Positions 31,900 to 43,247 of a DNA stretch of 64,000 nt are shown in pieces. The notes beneath the pieces are model-generated. The model searched no databases. It had not been told where the DNA came from and saw only the letters and a program-made list of their open reading frames with translations. The first letter of the stretch is position 1. Each line of letters starts with the position of its first letter. Source of the stretch: Lagopus muta (taxonomy: Eukaryota; Chordata; Aves; Galliformes; Phasianidae); assembly GCF_023343835.1 (NCBI RefSeq), contig NC_064468.1, forward strand, positions 1-64,000. Direction: 5' to 3'. The position numbers and the translations under genes were made by a program.

Positions 31900-32520
31900 A
31901 TGTAAAAAACCCCATATGACCTCATACAGACCTCATATGGGGACTAAGCGACCAAATGAAGTCACCCAAACCAAATGACGTCCGGCGCACCAGATGACGG
32001 AGAACGCCCCAAATCATGTAAAAAACCCCATATGACCTCATACAGACCTCATATGAGGTCATAGCGAACAAATGAAGTCACCTGGACCAAATGACGTCCG
32101 GCGCACCAAATGACGGAGAACGCCCCAAATCATGTAAAAAACCCCCTATGACCTCATACAGACCTCATATGGGGACTAAGCGACCAAATGAAGTCACCCA
32201 AACCAAATGACGTCCGGCGCACCAGATGACGGAGAACGCCCCAAATCATGTAAAAAACCCCATATGACCTCATACAGACCTCATATGAGGTCATAGCGAA
32301 CAAATGAAGTCACCTGGACCAAATGACGTCCGGCGCACCAAATGACGGAGAACGCCCCAAATCATGTAAAAAACCCCATATGACCTCATAGAGACCTCAT
32401 ATGGGGACTTAGCGACCAAATGAAGTCACCCAAACCAAATGACGTCCGGCGCACCAGATGACGGAGAACGCCCCAAATCATGTAAAAAACCCCATATGAC
32501 CTCATACAGACCTCATATAG
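31900..32520. repeat. Dimeric (232-bp) satellite sub-array
   Basis: The unusual unit reading CATATGGGGACTAAGCGACC with CACCCAAACCAAATG recurs at about 31936, 32168 and 32401 (TTAGCG in the last). It alternates with a unit carrying ATAGCGAACAAATG and CACCTGGACC. The spacing of 232 bp is exactly two units, so a dimer has been amplified locally. Confidence 0.8.
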
Positions 32521-35500
32521 GGACATACCGACCAAATGAAGTCACCCGGACCAAATGACGTCCGCCACACCAAATGACGGAGAACGCCCCAAATCATGTA
32601 AAAAACCCCCTATGACCTCATACAGACGTCATATGAGGTCATAGCGACTAAATGAAGTCACCCGGACCAAATGACGTCCGGCGCACCAAATGACGGAGAA
32701 CGCCCCAAATCATGTAAAAAACCCCATATGACCTCATACAGACCTCATATGAGGTCATAGCGACCAAATGAAGTCACCCGGACCAAATGACGTCCGGCGC
32801 ACCAAATGACGGAGAACGCCCCAAATCATGTAAAAAACCCCCTATGACCTCATACAGACCTCATATGAGGTCATAGCGACCAAATGAAGTCACCCGGACC
32901 AAATGACGTCCGGCGCACCAGATGACGGAGAACGCCCCAAATCATGTAAAAAACCCCATATGACCTCATACAGACCTCATATGAGGTCATAGCGACCAAA
33001 TGAAGTCACCCGGACCAAAAGACGTCCGTCGCACCAAATGACGGAGAACGCCCCAAATCATGTAAAAAACCCCATATGACCTCATACAGACGTCATATGA
33101 GGTCATAGCGACCAAATGAAGTCACCCAAACCAAATGACGTCCGGCGCACCAAATGACGGAGAACGCCCCAAATCATGTAAAAAACCCCATATGACCTCA
33201 TACAGACCTCATATGAGGTCATAGCGAACAAATGAAGTCACCTGGACCAAATGACGTCCGGCGCACCAAATGACGGAGAACGCCCCAAATCATGTAAAAA
33301 ACCCCCTATGACCTCATACAGACGTCATATGAGGTCATAGCGACTAAATGAAGTCACCCGGACCAAATGACGTCCGGCGCACCAAATGACGGAGAACGCC
33401 CCAAATCATGTAAAAAACCCCATATGACCTCATACAGACCTCATATGAGGTCATAGCGACCAAATGAAGTCACCCGGACCAAAAGACGTCCGTCGCACCA
33501 AATGACGGAGAACGCCCCAAATCATGTAAAAAACCCCATATGACCTCATACAGACGTCATATGAGGTCATAGCGACCAAATGAAGTCACCCAAACCAAAT
33601 GACGTCCGGCGCACCAAATGATGGAGAACGCCCCAAATCATGTAAAAAACCCCATATGACAGCATGCAGACGCCATATGAGGTCATAGCGACCAAATGAA
33701 GTCACCCGGACCAAATGACGTCCGGCGCACCAAATGACGGAGAACGCCCCAAATCATGTAAAAAAACCCCATATGACCTCATACAGACGTCATATGAGGT
33801 CATAGCGACCAAATGAAGTCACCCGGACCAAATGACGTCCGGCGCACCAAATGACGGAGAACGCCCCAAATCATGTAAAAAACCCCATATGACCTCATAC
33901 AGACCTCATATGGGGACATAGCGACCAAATGAAGTCACCCTAACCAAATGACGTCCGGCGCACCAAATGACGGAGAACACCCCAAATCATGTAAAAAACC
34001 CCCTATGACCTCATACAGACGTCATATGAGGTCATAGCGACCAAATGAAGTCACCCGGACCAAATGACGTCCGGCGCACCAAATGACGGAGAACGCCCCA
34101 AATCATGTAAAAAACCCCATATGACCTCATACAGACCTCATATGAGGTCATAGCGACCAAATGAAGTCACCCGGACCAAATGACGTCCGGCGCACCAAAT
34201 GACGGAGAACGCCCCAAATCATGTAAAAAACCTCATATGACCTCATACAGACCTCATATGAGGTCATAGCGACCAAATGAAGTCACCCGGACCAAATGAC
34301 GTCCGGCGCACCAAATGATGGAGAACGCCCCAAATCATGTAAAAAACCCCATATGACCTCATACAGACCTCATATGAGGTCATAGCGACCAAATGAAGTC
34401 ACCCGGACCAAATGACGTCCGGCGCACCAAATGACGGAGAACGCCCCAAATCATGTAAAAAACCCCCTATGACCTCATACAGACCTCATATCAGGTCATA
34501 GCGAACAAATGAAGTCACCCGGACCAAATGACGTCCGGCGCACCAAATGACGGAGAACGCCCCAAATCATGTAAAAAACCCCATATGACCTCATACAGAC
34601 CTCATATGAGGTCATAGCGACCAAATGAAGTCACCCGGACCAAATGACGTCCGGCGCACCAAATGACGGAGAACGCCCCAAATCATGTAAAAAACCCCAT
34701 ATGACCTCATATAGACCTCATATGAGGTCATAGCGACCAAATGAAGTCAACCGGACCAAATGACGTCCGGCGCACCAAATGACGGAGAACGCCCCAAATC
34801 ATGTAAAAAACCCCATATGACCTCATACAGACCTCATATGAGGTCATAGCGACCAAATGAACTCACCCGGACCAAATGATGTCCGGCGCACCAAATGACG
34901 GAGAACGCCCCAAATCATGTAAAAAACCCCATATGACCTCATACAGACCTCATATGGGGACATAGCGACCAAATGAAATCACCCGGACCAAATGACGTCC
35001 GGCGCACCAAATGACGGAGAACGCCCCAAATCATGTAAAAAACCCCATATGACCTCATACAGACCTCATATGAGGTCATAGCGACCAAATGAACTCACCC
35101 GGACCAAATGACGTCCGGCGCACCAAATGACGGAGAACGCCCCAAATCATGTAAAAAACCCCATATGACCTCATACAGACCTCATAATTGGACATACCGA
35201 CCAAATGAAGTCAACCGGACCAAATGACGTCCGGCGCACCAGATGACGGAGAACGCCCCAAATCATGTAAAAAACCCCCATATGACCTCATACAGACGTC
35301 ATATGAGGTCATAGCGACCAAATGAAGTCACCCGGACCAAATGACGTCCGGAGCACCAAATGACGGAGAACGCCCCAAATCATGTAAAAAAACCCCATAT
35401 GACCTCATACAGACCTCATATGAGGTCATAGCGACCAAATGAAGTCACTCCGGTCCAAATGACGTCCGGCGCACCAAATGACGGAGAAACGCCCCAAATC

Positions 35501-38500
35501 ATGTAAAAAACCCCCCTATGACCTCATACAGACCTCATATGAGGTCATAGCGACCAAATGAAGTCACCCGGACCAATGACGTCCGGCGCACCAAATGACG
35601 GAGAACGCCCCAAATCATGTAAAAAACCCCATATGACCTCATACAGACCTCATATGGGGACATACCGACCAAATGAAGTCACCCGGACCAAATGACGTCC
35701 GGCGCACCAAATGACGGAGAACGCCCCAAATCATGTAAAAAAACCCCCTATGACCTCATACAGACCTCATATGAGGTCATAGCGACCAAATGTAGTCACC
35801 CGGACCAAATGACGTCCGGCGCACCAGATGACGGAGAACGCCCCAAATCATGTAAAAAACCCCCCTATGACCTCATACAGACCTCATATGAGGTCATGGC
35901 GACCAAATGAAGTCACCCGGACCAAATCACGTCCGGCGCACCAAATGACGGAGAACGCCCCAAATCATGTAAAAAAACCCATATGACCTCATACAGACCT
36001 CATATGAGGTCATAGCGACCAAATGAAGTCACCCGGACCAAATGACGTCCGGCGCACCAAATGACGGAGAACTGCCCCAAATCATGTAAAAAACCCCCTA
36101 TGACCTCATACAGACCTCATATGAGGTCATAGCGACCAAAATGAACTCACCCGGACCAAATGACGTTCCGGCGCACCAAATGACGGAGAACGCCCCAAAT
36201 CATGTAAAAACCCCATATGACCTCATACAGACCTCATAATTGGACATACCGACCAAATGAAGTCAACCGGACCAAATGACGTCCGGCGCACCAAATGACG
36301 GAGAACGCCCCAAATCATGTAAAAAACCCCATATGACCTCATACAGACCTCATATGAGGTCATAGCGACCAAATGAAGTCACCCGGACCAAATGACATCC
36401 GGCGCACCAAATGACGGAGAACGCCCCAAATCATGTAAAAAACACCATATGACCTCATACAGACCTCATATGAGGTCATAGCGACCAAATGAAGTCACCC
36501 AGATCAAATGACGTCCGGCGCACCAAATGACGGAGAACGCCCCAAATCATGTAAAAAACCCCATATGACCTCATACAGACGTTCATATGAGGTCATAGCG
36601 ACCAAATGAAGTCACCCGGACCAAATGACGTCCGGCGCACCAAATGACGGAGAACGCCCCAAATCATGTAAAAAACCCCATATGACCTCATACAGACCTC
36701 ATATGAGGTCATAGCGACCAAATGAAGTCACCCGGACCAAATGACGTCCGGCGCACCAAATGACGGAGAACGCCCCAAATCATGTAAAAAACCCCATATG
36801 ACCTCATACAGACCTCATATGAGGTCATAGCGACCAAATGAAGTCACCCGACCAAATGACGTCCGGCGCACCAAATGACGGAGAACGCCCCAAATCATGT
36901 AAAAAAACCCCATATGACCTCATACAGACGTCATATGAGGTCATAGTGACCAAATGAAGTCACCGGGACCAAATGACGTCCGGCGCACCAAATGACGGAG
37001 AACGCCCCAAATCATGTAAAAAACCCCCTATGACCTCATACAGACGTCATATGAGGTCATAGCGACCAAATGAAGTCACCCAGACCAAATGACATCCAGC
37101 GCACCAAATGACGGAGAACGCCCCAAATCATGTAAAAAACCCCCTATGACCTCATACAGACCTCATATGAGGTCATAGCGACCAAATGAAGTCACCCGGA
37201 CCAAATGACGTTCGGCGCACCAAATGACGGAGAACGCCCCAAATCATGTAAACAACCCCATATGACCTCATACAGACCTCATATGAGGTCATGGCGACCA
37301 AATGAAGTCACCCGGACCAAATGACATCCGGCGCACCAAATGACGGAGAACGCCCCAAATCATGTAAAAAACCCCATATGACCTCATACAGACCTCATAT
37401 GAGGTCATAGCGACCAAATGAAGTCACCCGGACCAAATGACGTCCGGCGCACCAAATGACGGAGAACGCCCCAAATCATGTAAAAAACCCCATATGACCT
37501 CATACAGACCTCATATGGGGACATACCGACCAAATGAAGTCACCCGGACCAAATGACGTCCGGCACACCAAATGACGGAGAACGCCCCAAATCATGTAAA
37601 AAACCCCATATGACCTCATACAGACCTCATATGAGGTCATAGCGACCAAATGAACTCACCCGGACCAAATGACGTCCGGCGCACCAAATGACGGAGAACG
37701 CCCCAAATCATGTAAAAAACCCCATATGACCTCATACAGACCTCATATGAGGTCATAGCGACCAAATGAAGTCACCCGGACCAAACGACGTCCGGCGCAC
37801 CAAATGACGGAGAACGCCCCAAATCATGTAAAAAACCCCCTATGACCTCATACAGACCTCATATGAGGTCATAGCGACCAAATGAACTCACCCGGACCAA
37901 ATGACGTCCGGCGCACCAAATGACGGAGAACGCCCCAAATCATGTAAAAAACCCCCTATGACCTCATACAGACCTCATATGAGGTCATAGCGACCAAATG
38001 AACTCACCCGGACCAAATGACGTCCGGCGCACCAAATGACGGAGAACGCCCCAAATCATGTAAAAAACCCCCTATGACCTCATACAGACCTCATATGAGG
38101 TCATAGCGACCAAATGAACTCACCCGGACCAAATGACGTCCGGCGCACCAAATGACGGAGAACGCCCCAAATCATGTAAAAAACCCCATATGACCTCATA
38201 CAGACCTCATATGAGGTCATAGCGACCAAATGAAGTCACCCGGACCAAATGACGTCCGGCGCACCAAATGACGGAGAACGCCCCAAATCATGTAAAAAAC
38301 CCCATATGACCTCATACAGACCTCATATGAGGTCATAGCGACCAAATGAAGTCACCCGGACCAAATGACGTCCGGCGCACCAAATGACGGAGAACGCCCC
38401 AAATCATGTAAAAAACCCCATATGACCTCATACAGACCTCATATGAGGTCATAGCGATCAAATGAAGTCACCCGGACCAAATGACGTCCGGCGCACCAGA

Positions 38501-38665
38501 TGACGGAGAACGCCCCAAATCATGTAAAAAACCCCATATGACCTCATACAGACCTCATATGAGGACATAGCGACCAAATGAAGTCACCCGGACCAAATGA
38601 CGTCCGGCGCACCAAATGACGTAAAACACACCAAAGGACGTCAATCACCCCATATGACCTCATGG

Positions 38666-40642
38666 GGAGGCCATTGGGAGCCACAGGGAATCACTGGGAC
38701 CGCATAGTGAAACATAATGCAACACAGAGACCCAAGAGGGGATACAGAGAGACCCCTAAGTGGCCCCATAGGGACCCCATAGATAGAGACAGGGACCATA
38801 TACAGAGAGAGACCCGATAGAGATTCCATAGAGGCACGTGGGGACCCCATAGGGACCCCATAGGGACACATAGAGACCCCATAGAGACCCATTGGGGACC
38901 TATTAGCGACCCGACCGGGACCAATATGGACACGTAGACACCCAATAGGGGACAGAGTGAGAGCCATTAGAGACCCTACAGTGACCCCTTAGAGGTAAAC
39001 AGGAACATATGGAAATCCCATAGGGAAACATAGAGGACCCCATAGGGACACATAGAGACCCCACAGGGACAGCACAGGGACACATAGAGACAAAGAGGGT
39101 CCCCATATGGAACACACTGAGATCCCATATAGAACCCATTGAGATCCCATACAGAAACCATTGAGATCCAATACAGACCCCAAAAGGACCAATGAGGGGA
39201 CACAGAGGGACCTCACAGGGACACACAGGGACCTCACAGGAACACATAGGGAAACACAGAGACCGAAAACAGACACAGAGAAACCCCATAGAGACACCAT
39301 AGGAACACAGAGAGTCCCCATAGGGACACAGATAAACCCATTGGAGTTGCCATGGAGGCCCCATAGGAACACAAACGCCAGAGAGACCCCATCGGGACCC
39401 CACAGAGTTCCTATAGGGACCCCACAGGGACAAATAGGGACACCATTGGGACACAGAGGGACCCAATAGGGACACAGAGGGACACACAGAGACCCCATAG
39501 AGACCCATAGGGACACAGAGAAACCCCATAAAGACCCCATAGGGGCCCCACAGGGACAGATGGAGACATGATAGGGAACACACAGAGCCCCATAGAGATG
39601 CATAGAGACCCCACAGGGAACCACAGGGATTCATAGGGAGAGCATAGTGACACATAAAAAAACACAGAGACCCAAAAGGGACATAGAGAGACCCCAAAGA
39701 GAACCCATAGGGACAGACAGAGACCATTCCCGGACAGAGAGAGACCCCATAGAGATTCCAAAGAGACACACAGGGCCTCCATAGGACACATAGGAACCCC
39801 ATCGGGATACATAAAGACCCCATAGGGACCCTTTATAGAACACATTGAGACCCCATAGGGACCCCACAGGGAGAAATAGGGACATGGAAGGACACAGAGG
39901 GACCGCATAGGGACACAGAGAGCCCCCATTGGGGCACAGAGGGACACATGGGTATCCCATAGGAACACATCGGGACCCCACAGGGAAACACAGAGACCCA
40001 AACGGGACACAGAGAAACCCCATAGAGATACCATAGGAACACAGAGAGTCCCCATAGGGACACATAGGGACCCCACAGGGACATGCAGAGACACGCAGGG
40101 AGACCCCATAGAGGCCCCATAGGAACACAAAGAGACCCCATAGGGACAGACAGAGACCCCATAAAGATTCCATAGAGACATGTGGGGATCCCATAGGGAC
40201 CCCATGGGGACAGATGGAGACATGATAGGGATCACACAGAGCCCCATAGAGATGCAGAGACCCCACAGAGATGCATAGAGACCCCACAGGGAACCACAGG
40301 AACTCATACGGACCACATAGGAACACAAAGGGAAACACAGAGACCCCATAGGGACACAGAGAGACCCCAAAGAGACCCCATAAAGAAACAGAGAGATCCA
40401 AAAGGGACCCCATAGAGACCCCATAGGAATACATAGGGACACATAGGGACTCATTAGGGAACCACCGGGATTCATAGGGAGCGCATAGTGACACATAAGG
40501 AAACACAGAGACCCGAAAGGGACACAGAGAGGTCAAATGAGACCCCATAGGGACCCAGAGAGGGACCCCATAGGGAACCCATAGGGACAGACAGAGACCA
40601 TATACAGACAGAGAGAGACCCCATAGAGATTCCACAGAGACA
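38666..40642 (+). repeat. GGGACCCCATAG-type minisatellite, first block
   Basis: This is degenerate tandem sequence built from 10-11-bp words such as GGGACCCCATA, GGGACACATA and GAGACCCCATA. The satellite decays into it between 38620 and 38690. Longer internal copies exist: the segment near 39803-40142 is repeated at about 41503-41843, and a shorter one (GATGGAGACATGATAGGGA) occurs near 39557 and 40212. The other strand has few stops, which creates long open frames of Gly/Ser/Leu/Val/Cys/Trp-rich repeats; these are a by-product of the repeat, not genes. Confidence 0.93.
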
Positions 40643-41152
40643 CGAGTACTGTGTCCAGTTTTGGGCCCCTCACTGCAAGAAAGATATTGAGGCCCTGGAA
40701 CGTGTTCAAAGGAGGGCAACAAAGCTGGTGAGGGGTCTGGAACACAGGGCTGCTGAGGAGAGGCTGAAGGAGCTGGGAATGTTCAGCCTGGAGAAGAGCA
40801 GCTCAGGGGAGACCTCACTGCTCTCTATAACTTCTGAAGGGAGGCTGTGGTGAGCTGGGGGTCGGCCTCTGCTCTCGTGTCAGTAGTGATGGGAGCAGAG
40901 GGAATGGTTTCAAGCTGCGGCAGGGGAGATTCAGGCTGGACATGAGGAAGTATTACTTTTCCGAAAGGGTGGTCAGGCACTGGAATGGATGCCCAGGGAG
41001 GTGGTGGAGTCACCGACCCTGGGGTGTTCAAGGAAAGACTGGATGTTGTGTTGAGGGACATGGTTTAGTAGGAGCTATTGGGAATAGGTGAACGGTTGGA
41101 CTGGGTGATCTTTTAGGTCTTTTCCAACCTTAGTGATTCTATGATTCTATGT
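40643..41152 (+). mobile_element. CR1 retrotransposon, 5'-truncated, sense orientation
   Basis: This is the 3' end of a CR1 non-LTR retrotransposon. It runs from about TACTGTGTCCAGTTTTGGG through the family-typical GGGCAACAAAGCTGGTGAGG and CTGGACATGAGGAAGTATTA. It ends in the CR1 hallmark tail GATTCTATGATTCTATG at 41136-41152. The element is about 510 bp against several kb for a full copy, so almost all of ORF2 is missing. It sits inside the minisatellite and separates two longer-range copies of it. Confidence 0.93.
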
Positions 41153-42040
41153 AGGGACCCCGTAGGGACCCCACAAGGACCAATAGGGACCCGACAGGGA
41201 CACAGACGAACAGAGTGACACCCCATAGAGACCCCACAGAGATAAACAGGGACACATTGAGACCCCACAGGGACCCCACAGGGACACATAGAGACCCCAC
41301 AGGGACCCCATAGGAACACATAGGGACACATAGGGAACACAGAGAGTCCGCACAGAGACCCAAAAGGGACACATTGGAGACTCCATAGTGGCCCCATTAG
41401 GAACACAGAGAGACCCCATAGGGAACCCACAGGGACCAATAGGAACACATAAGGACTCGATAGGGACACAGAGGGAACCCACAGGGACACAGAGTCCCCA
41501 TAGGGATACATAAAGACCCCATAGGGACCCCTCATAGAACACAGTGAGACCCCATAGGGACCCCACAGGGTGAAATAGGAACTCGGAAGGACACAAAGGG
41601 ACCCCATAGGGACATAGAGAGCCCCCATAGGGACACAGAGGGACACATGGGTATCCCATAGGAACACATAGGGACCCCACAGGGAAACATAGAGACCCAA
41701 AAGGGACACAGAGAAACCCCATAGAGACACCATAGGAACACAGAGAGTCCCCATAGGGACACATAGGGACCCCACAGGGACATGCAGAGACATGCAAGGA
41801 GACCCCATAGAGGTTCCATAGGAACACAAAGAGACCCCATAGAAGCCCCATTGGAACACATGCAGACACAGAGAGACCCCATAGAGACCCATGAGGGACC
41901 CATTAGGGACCGCATATAGAGCCCATTGAGACTCCACAGGAACAAATTGGGACCCGACAGGGACACAGAGGGACCATTAAGGGACAAAGACAGAACCCAT
42001 AGGGACCCCATAGGGACACACAGAGACCCCATAGGGACCA
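41153..42040 (+). repeat. GGGACCCCATAG-type minisatellite, second block
   Basis: This is the same word family and orientation as the block before the CR1. The 340-bp segment at about 41503-41843 matches 39803-40142 almost word for word (GGGATACATAAAGACCCC start, CATGGGTATCCCATAGG inside), an offset of 1.70 kb. It ends abruptly where CpG-rich unique sequence begins. Confidence 0.92.
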
Positions 42041-42070
42041 CTTTCCCTAAACTTTCCCGTATCCTGGGCT

Positions 42071-42080
42071 CACTTACGGA
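42071..42080 (-). other. Strong splice donor leaving island A leftward
   Basis: Read on the minus strand the sequence is TCC|GTAAGTG, with GT at 42077-42076. It is close to the ideal donor and lies at the left edge of the island, where minisatellite starts. It would end a first exon transcribed from island A toward the satellite array. No acceptor was identified, so this is inference. Confidence 0.4.
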
Positions 42081-42137
42081 ACTGCAGCAGAGAGGATCTC
42101 TGCCCTTCTGCCTCTCTCTCCTCCCCTCTCTCCTTCT

Positions 42138-42158
42138 TCCTTTCCTTTCCTTTCCTTC
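42138..42158 (+). repeat. (CCTTT)n pyrimidine microsatellite
   Basis: Four CCTTT-type pentamers lie within a longer pyrimidine tract (about 42105-42200) at the edge of island A. The tract has no counterpart in island B, so it is a local expansion. Confidence 0.8.
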
Positions 42159-42471
42159 TTTGCCCGTTGTTCCCCTTTTCCATTTCCCTCCCTCCCTATC
42201 ACCCTGGCTCTCACTGCTGCCCACATCCCCGCCGTCCTTTGCCCACATCTCCCCTCCTGCCCACCTCCCGCCGTTTCGCCACATCTCCCTGCGGATCTGC
42301 CCCCCGCAGCCCCACTCCCGGCCGCCATCCCCGGAGCTCCGCCCTGCCCCGCTCGCTCCCGCACCTCCGCACCCCATCCCTGACGGCTCTCCGTTGGCCC
42401 CCGCTCTTCGCCCCCCTGCGGGCTTCAGGTCGTGCGTGCGGGCCGCGGGCGTCCCTCATTGTGGCGCCTCC

Positions 42472-42485
42472 GTTGCCGTGGCGCC
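42472..42485 (+). promoter_or_regulatory. X-box-like RFX site in island A
   Basis: GTTGCCGTGGCGCC matches the RFX X-box pattern (GTTGCCATGGCAAC) at most positions, including the whole left half-site. The inverted copy in island B (46263-46276) is present too. RFX factors are known to drive ciliary and testis genes. Confidence 0.5.
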
Positions 42486-42506
42486 GCGCCGCGCCGCCCC
42501 GCTCAG

Positions 42507-42514
42507 TGACGTCA
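42507..42514. promoter_or_regulatory. CRE, TGACGTCA, in island A
   Basis: This is a perfect palindromic cAMP-response element within the CpG island, 22 bp from the X-box-like site. An identical octamer is in island B at 46160-46167. It is a plausible binding site for CREB, CREM or ATF factors. Confidence 0.6.
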
Positions 42515-42650
42515 TCACTCCGCGACCCGAGCAGGCGGCCGCGCACGAGTGGAGCGGCGCGGCGCCGGGGCTCCGAGCGCCGCCTCGGCTCCACGCTGAG
42601 TGTTGGCGGGCGGCGGGGGCACCGGCGCTGGGCCGTCCCAGCCCTGATGG

Positions 42651-42780
42651 AATGCATGGCCTCCTGTAAACTGATGGCCGTTGGCTGCTTGTCACAGCCT
42701 GCTCCTGTACAGCAGGAGACCCAAATGGGATGGGAGACCCTCCTAAAGAGGGAGAGGAGCCCCCCACACTGGGAGGAAAG
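42651..42780. other. Short unique stretch between island A and minisatellite
   Basis: About 130 bp of non-repetitive sequence. It contains a short open run starting ATGGCCTCCTGTAAACTG that reads on into the minisatellite. There is no recognisable domain, splice structure or poly(A) signal, and I do not call a gene. Confidence 0.4.
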
Positions 42781-43247
42781 ACCCCATAGGGACGCACAGG
42801 GACACACAGGGAGACCCCATAGAGACCCCATAGGGGCACATAGGGACCCCATAGGGACAAAGTGTGAGACATAGAGACCCCCTAGGGACCCCCTAGGGAT
42901 TCCCAGGGATTAATAGAGACACCATAGGGAAACAGAGACACCTCATATGGACCCCAAAAGGGACACACAGGGACACAGAGAGACCCCATAGGGACACAGA
43001 GAGACCCCACAGGGACACAGGGAGATGCCATAAAGACCCCACAGGGACCCATAGGGACACAGAGAGACCCCATAGAATAGGGACCCCATACAGATACATA
43101 GGGACCCACAGGAAGACCCCATAGGGAGACATGGGGACCCCATAGGGACCCCATAGGGACACATCGAGCCCCATAGAGATGAATAAAGAACCCATAGAGA
43201 CCCCAGAGGGACCCCAGGGGGATCCTGTAGGGACACAGAGAGACCCC
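42781..43247 (+). repeat. GGGACCCCATAG-type minisatellite, third block
   Basis: Same orientation as the blocks at 38.7-42.0 kb (GGGACCCCATAGGGACACATAG words). It forms the inner part of the left arm of the inverted duplication and ends directly at the tail of an antisense CR1. Confidence 0.9.

Larger units (their letters stand above)
1..38665. repeat. 116-bp satellite array (~330 tandem units)
   Basis: This is a continuous head-to-tail array whose unit recurs every 116 bp (for example, AATCATGTAA at 1 and again at 117). Units are mostly nearly identical, with scattered substitutions and 1-bp indels. The unit is compound: a ~19-bp element starting CCAAATGA recurs at 57, 76, 95, 114, 133, about 154 and 173, so 116 bp equals six diverged 19-21-bp copies. 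Each unit holds the 16-bp perfect palindrome GACCTCATATGAGGTC (sometimes altered to ATGTGG or ATGGGG), a TGACGTCCGG motif and an A6-A7 run. Because 116 is not a multiple of three, the frame shifts every unit and stops recur; no coding sequence is supported. It does not match the 41-bp CNM-type chicken satellite as I know it. The family name is unknown to me. The array is open at the left edge, so its full length is unknown. Confidence 0.97.
42060..42650. promoter_or_regulatory. CpG island A, orphan promoter-like region
   Basis: This is a GC-rich block dense in CpG, with runs such as GCGCCGCGCCGCGCCGCC. It contains the full CRE TGACGTCA and an X-box-like GTTGCCGTGGCGCC. Most of it matches CpG island B (45923-46530) in inverted orientation: GACGGCTCTCCGTT here pairs with AACGGAGAGCCGTC there, and the GCGGATCTGCCCCCCGCAGCCCC stretch also has its mirror. 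No gene is attached to this copy in the window. Overlapping long open frames in it come from base composition. Direction of transcription, if any, is inferred to be leftward because a strong splice donor lies on the minus strand near 42077. Confidence 0.75.

Noticed and set aside
1-38665. CRISPR array
   Set aside because: Repeats are contiguous with no unique spacers, the unit is 116 bp, and the window is vertebrate.
38641-41937. Long minus-strand open frames (up to 363 codons) with Met-Gly-Ser-Leu-Cys-Val-Pro repeats
   Set aside because: They follow the 10-bp minisatellite, exist in overlapping frames at once, run into CR1 sequence and have no splice sites, domains or conserved ends.
42074-42874. 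Overlapping open frames of 96-281 codons in and beside CpG island A
   Set aside because: They occur on both strands of GC-rich sequence with Pro/Arg/Ala bias, and continue into minisatellite; this is typical of stop-poor CpG islands.
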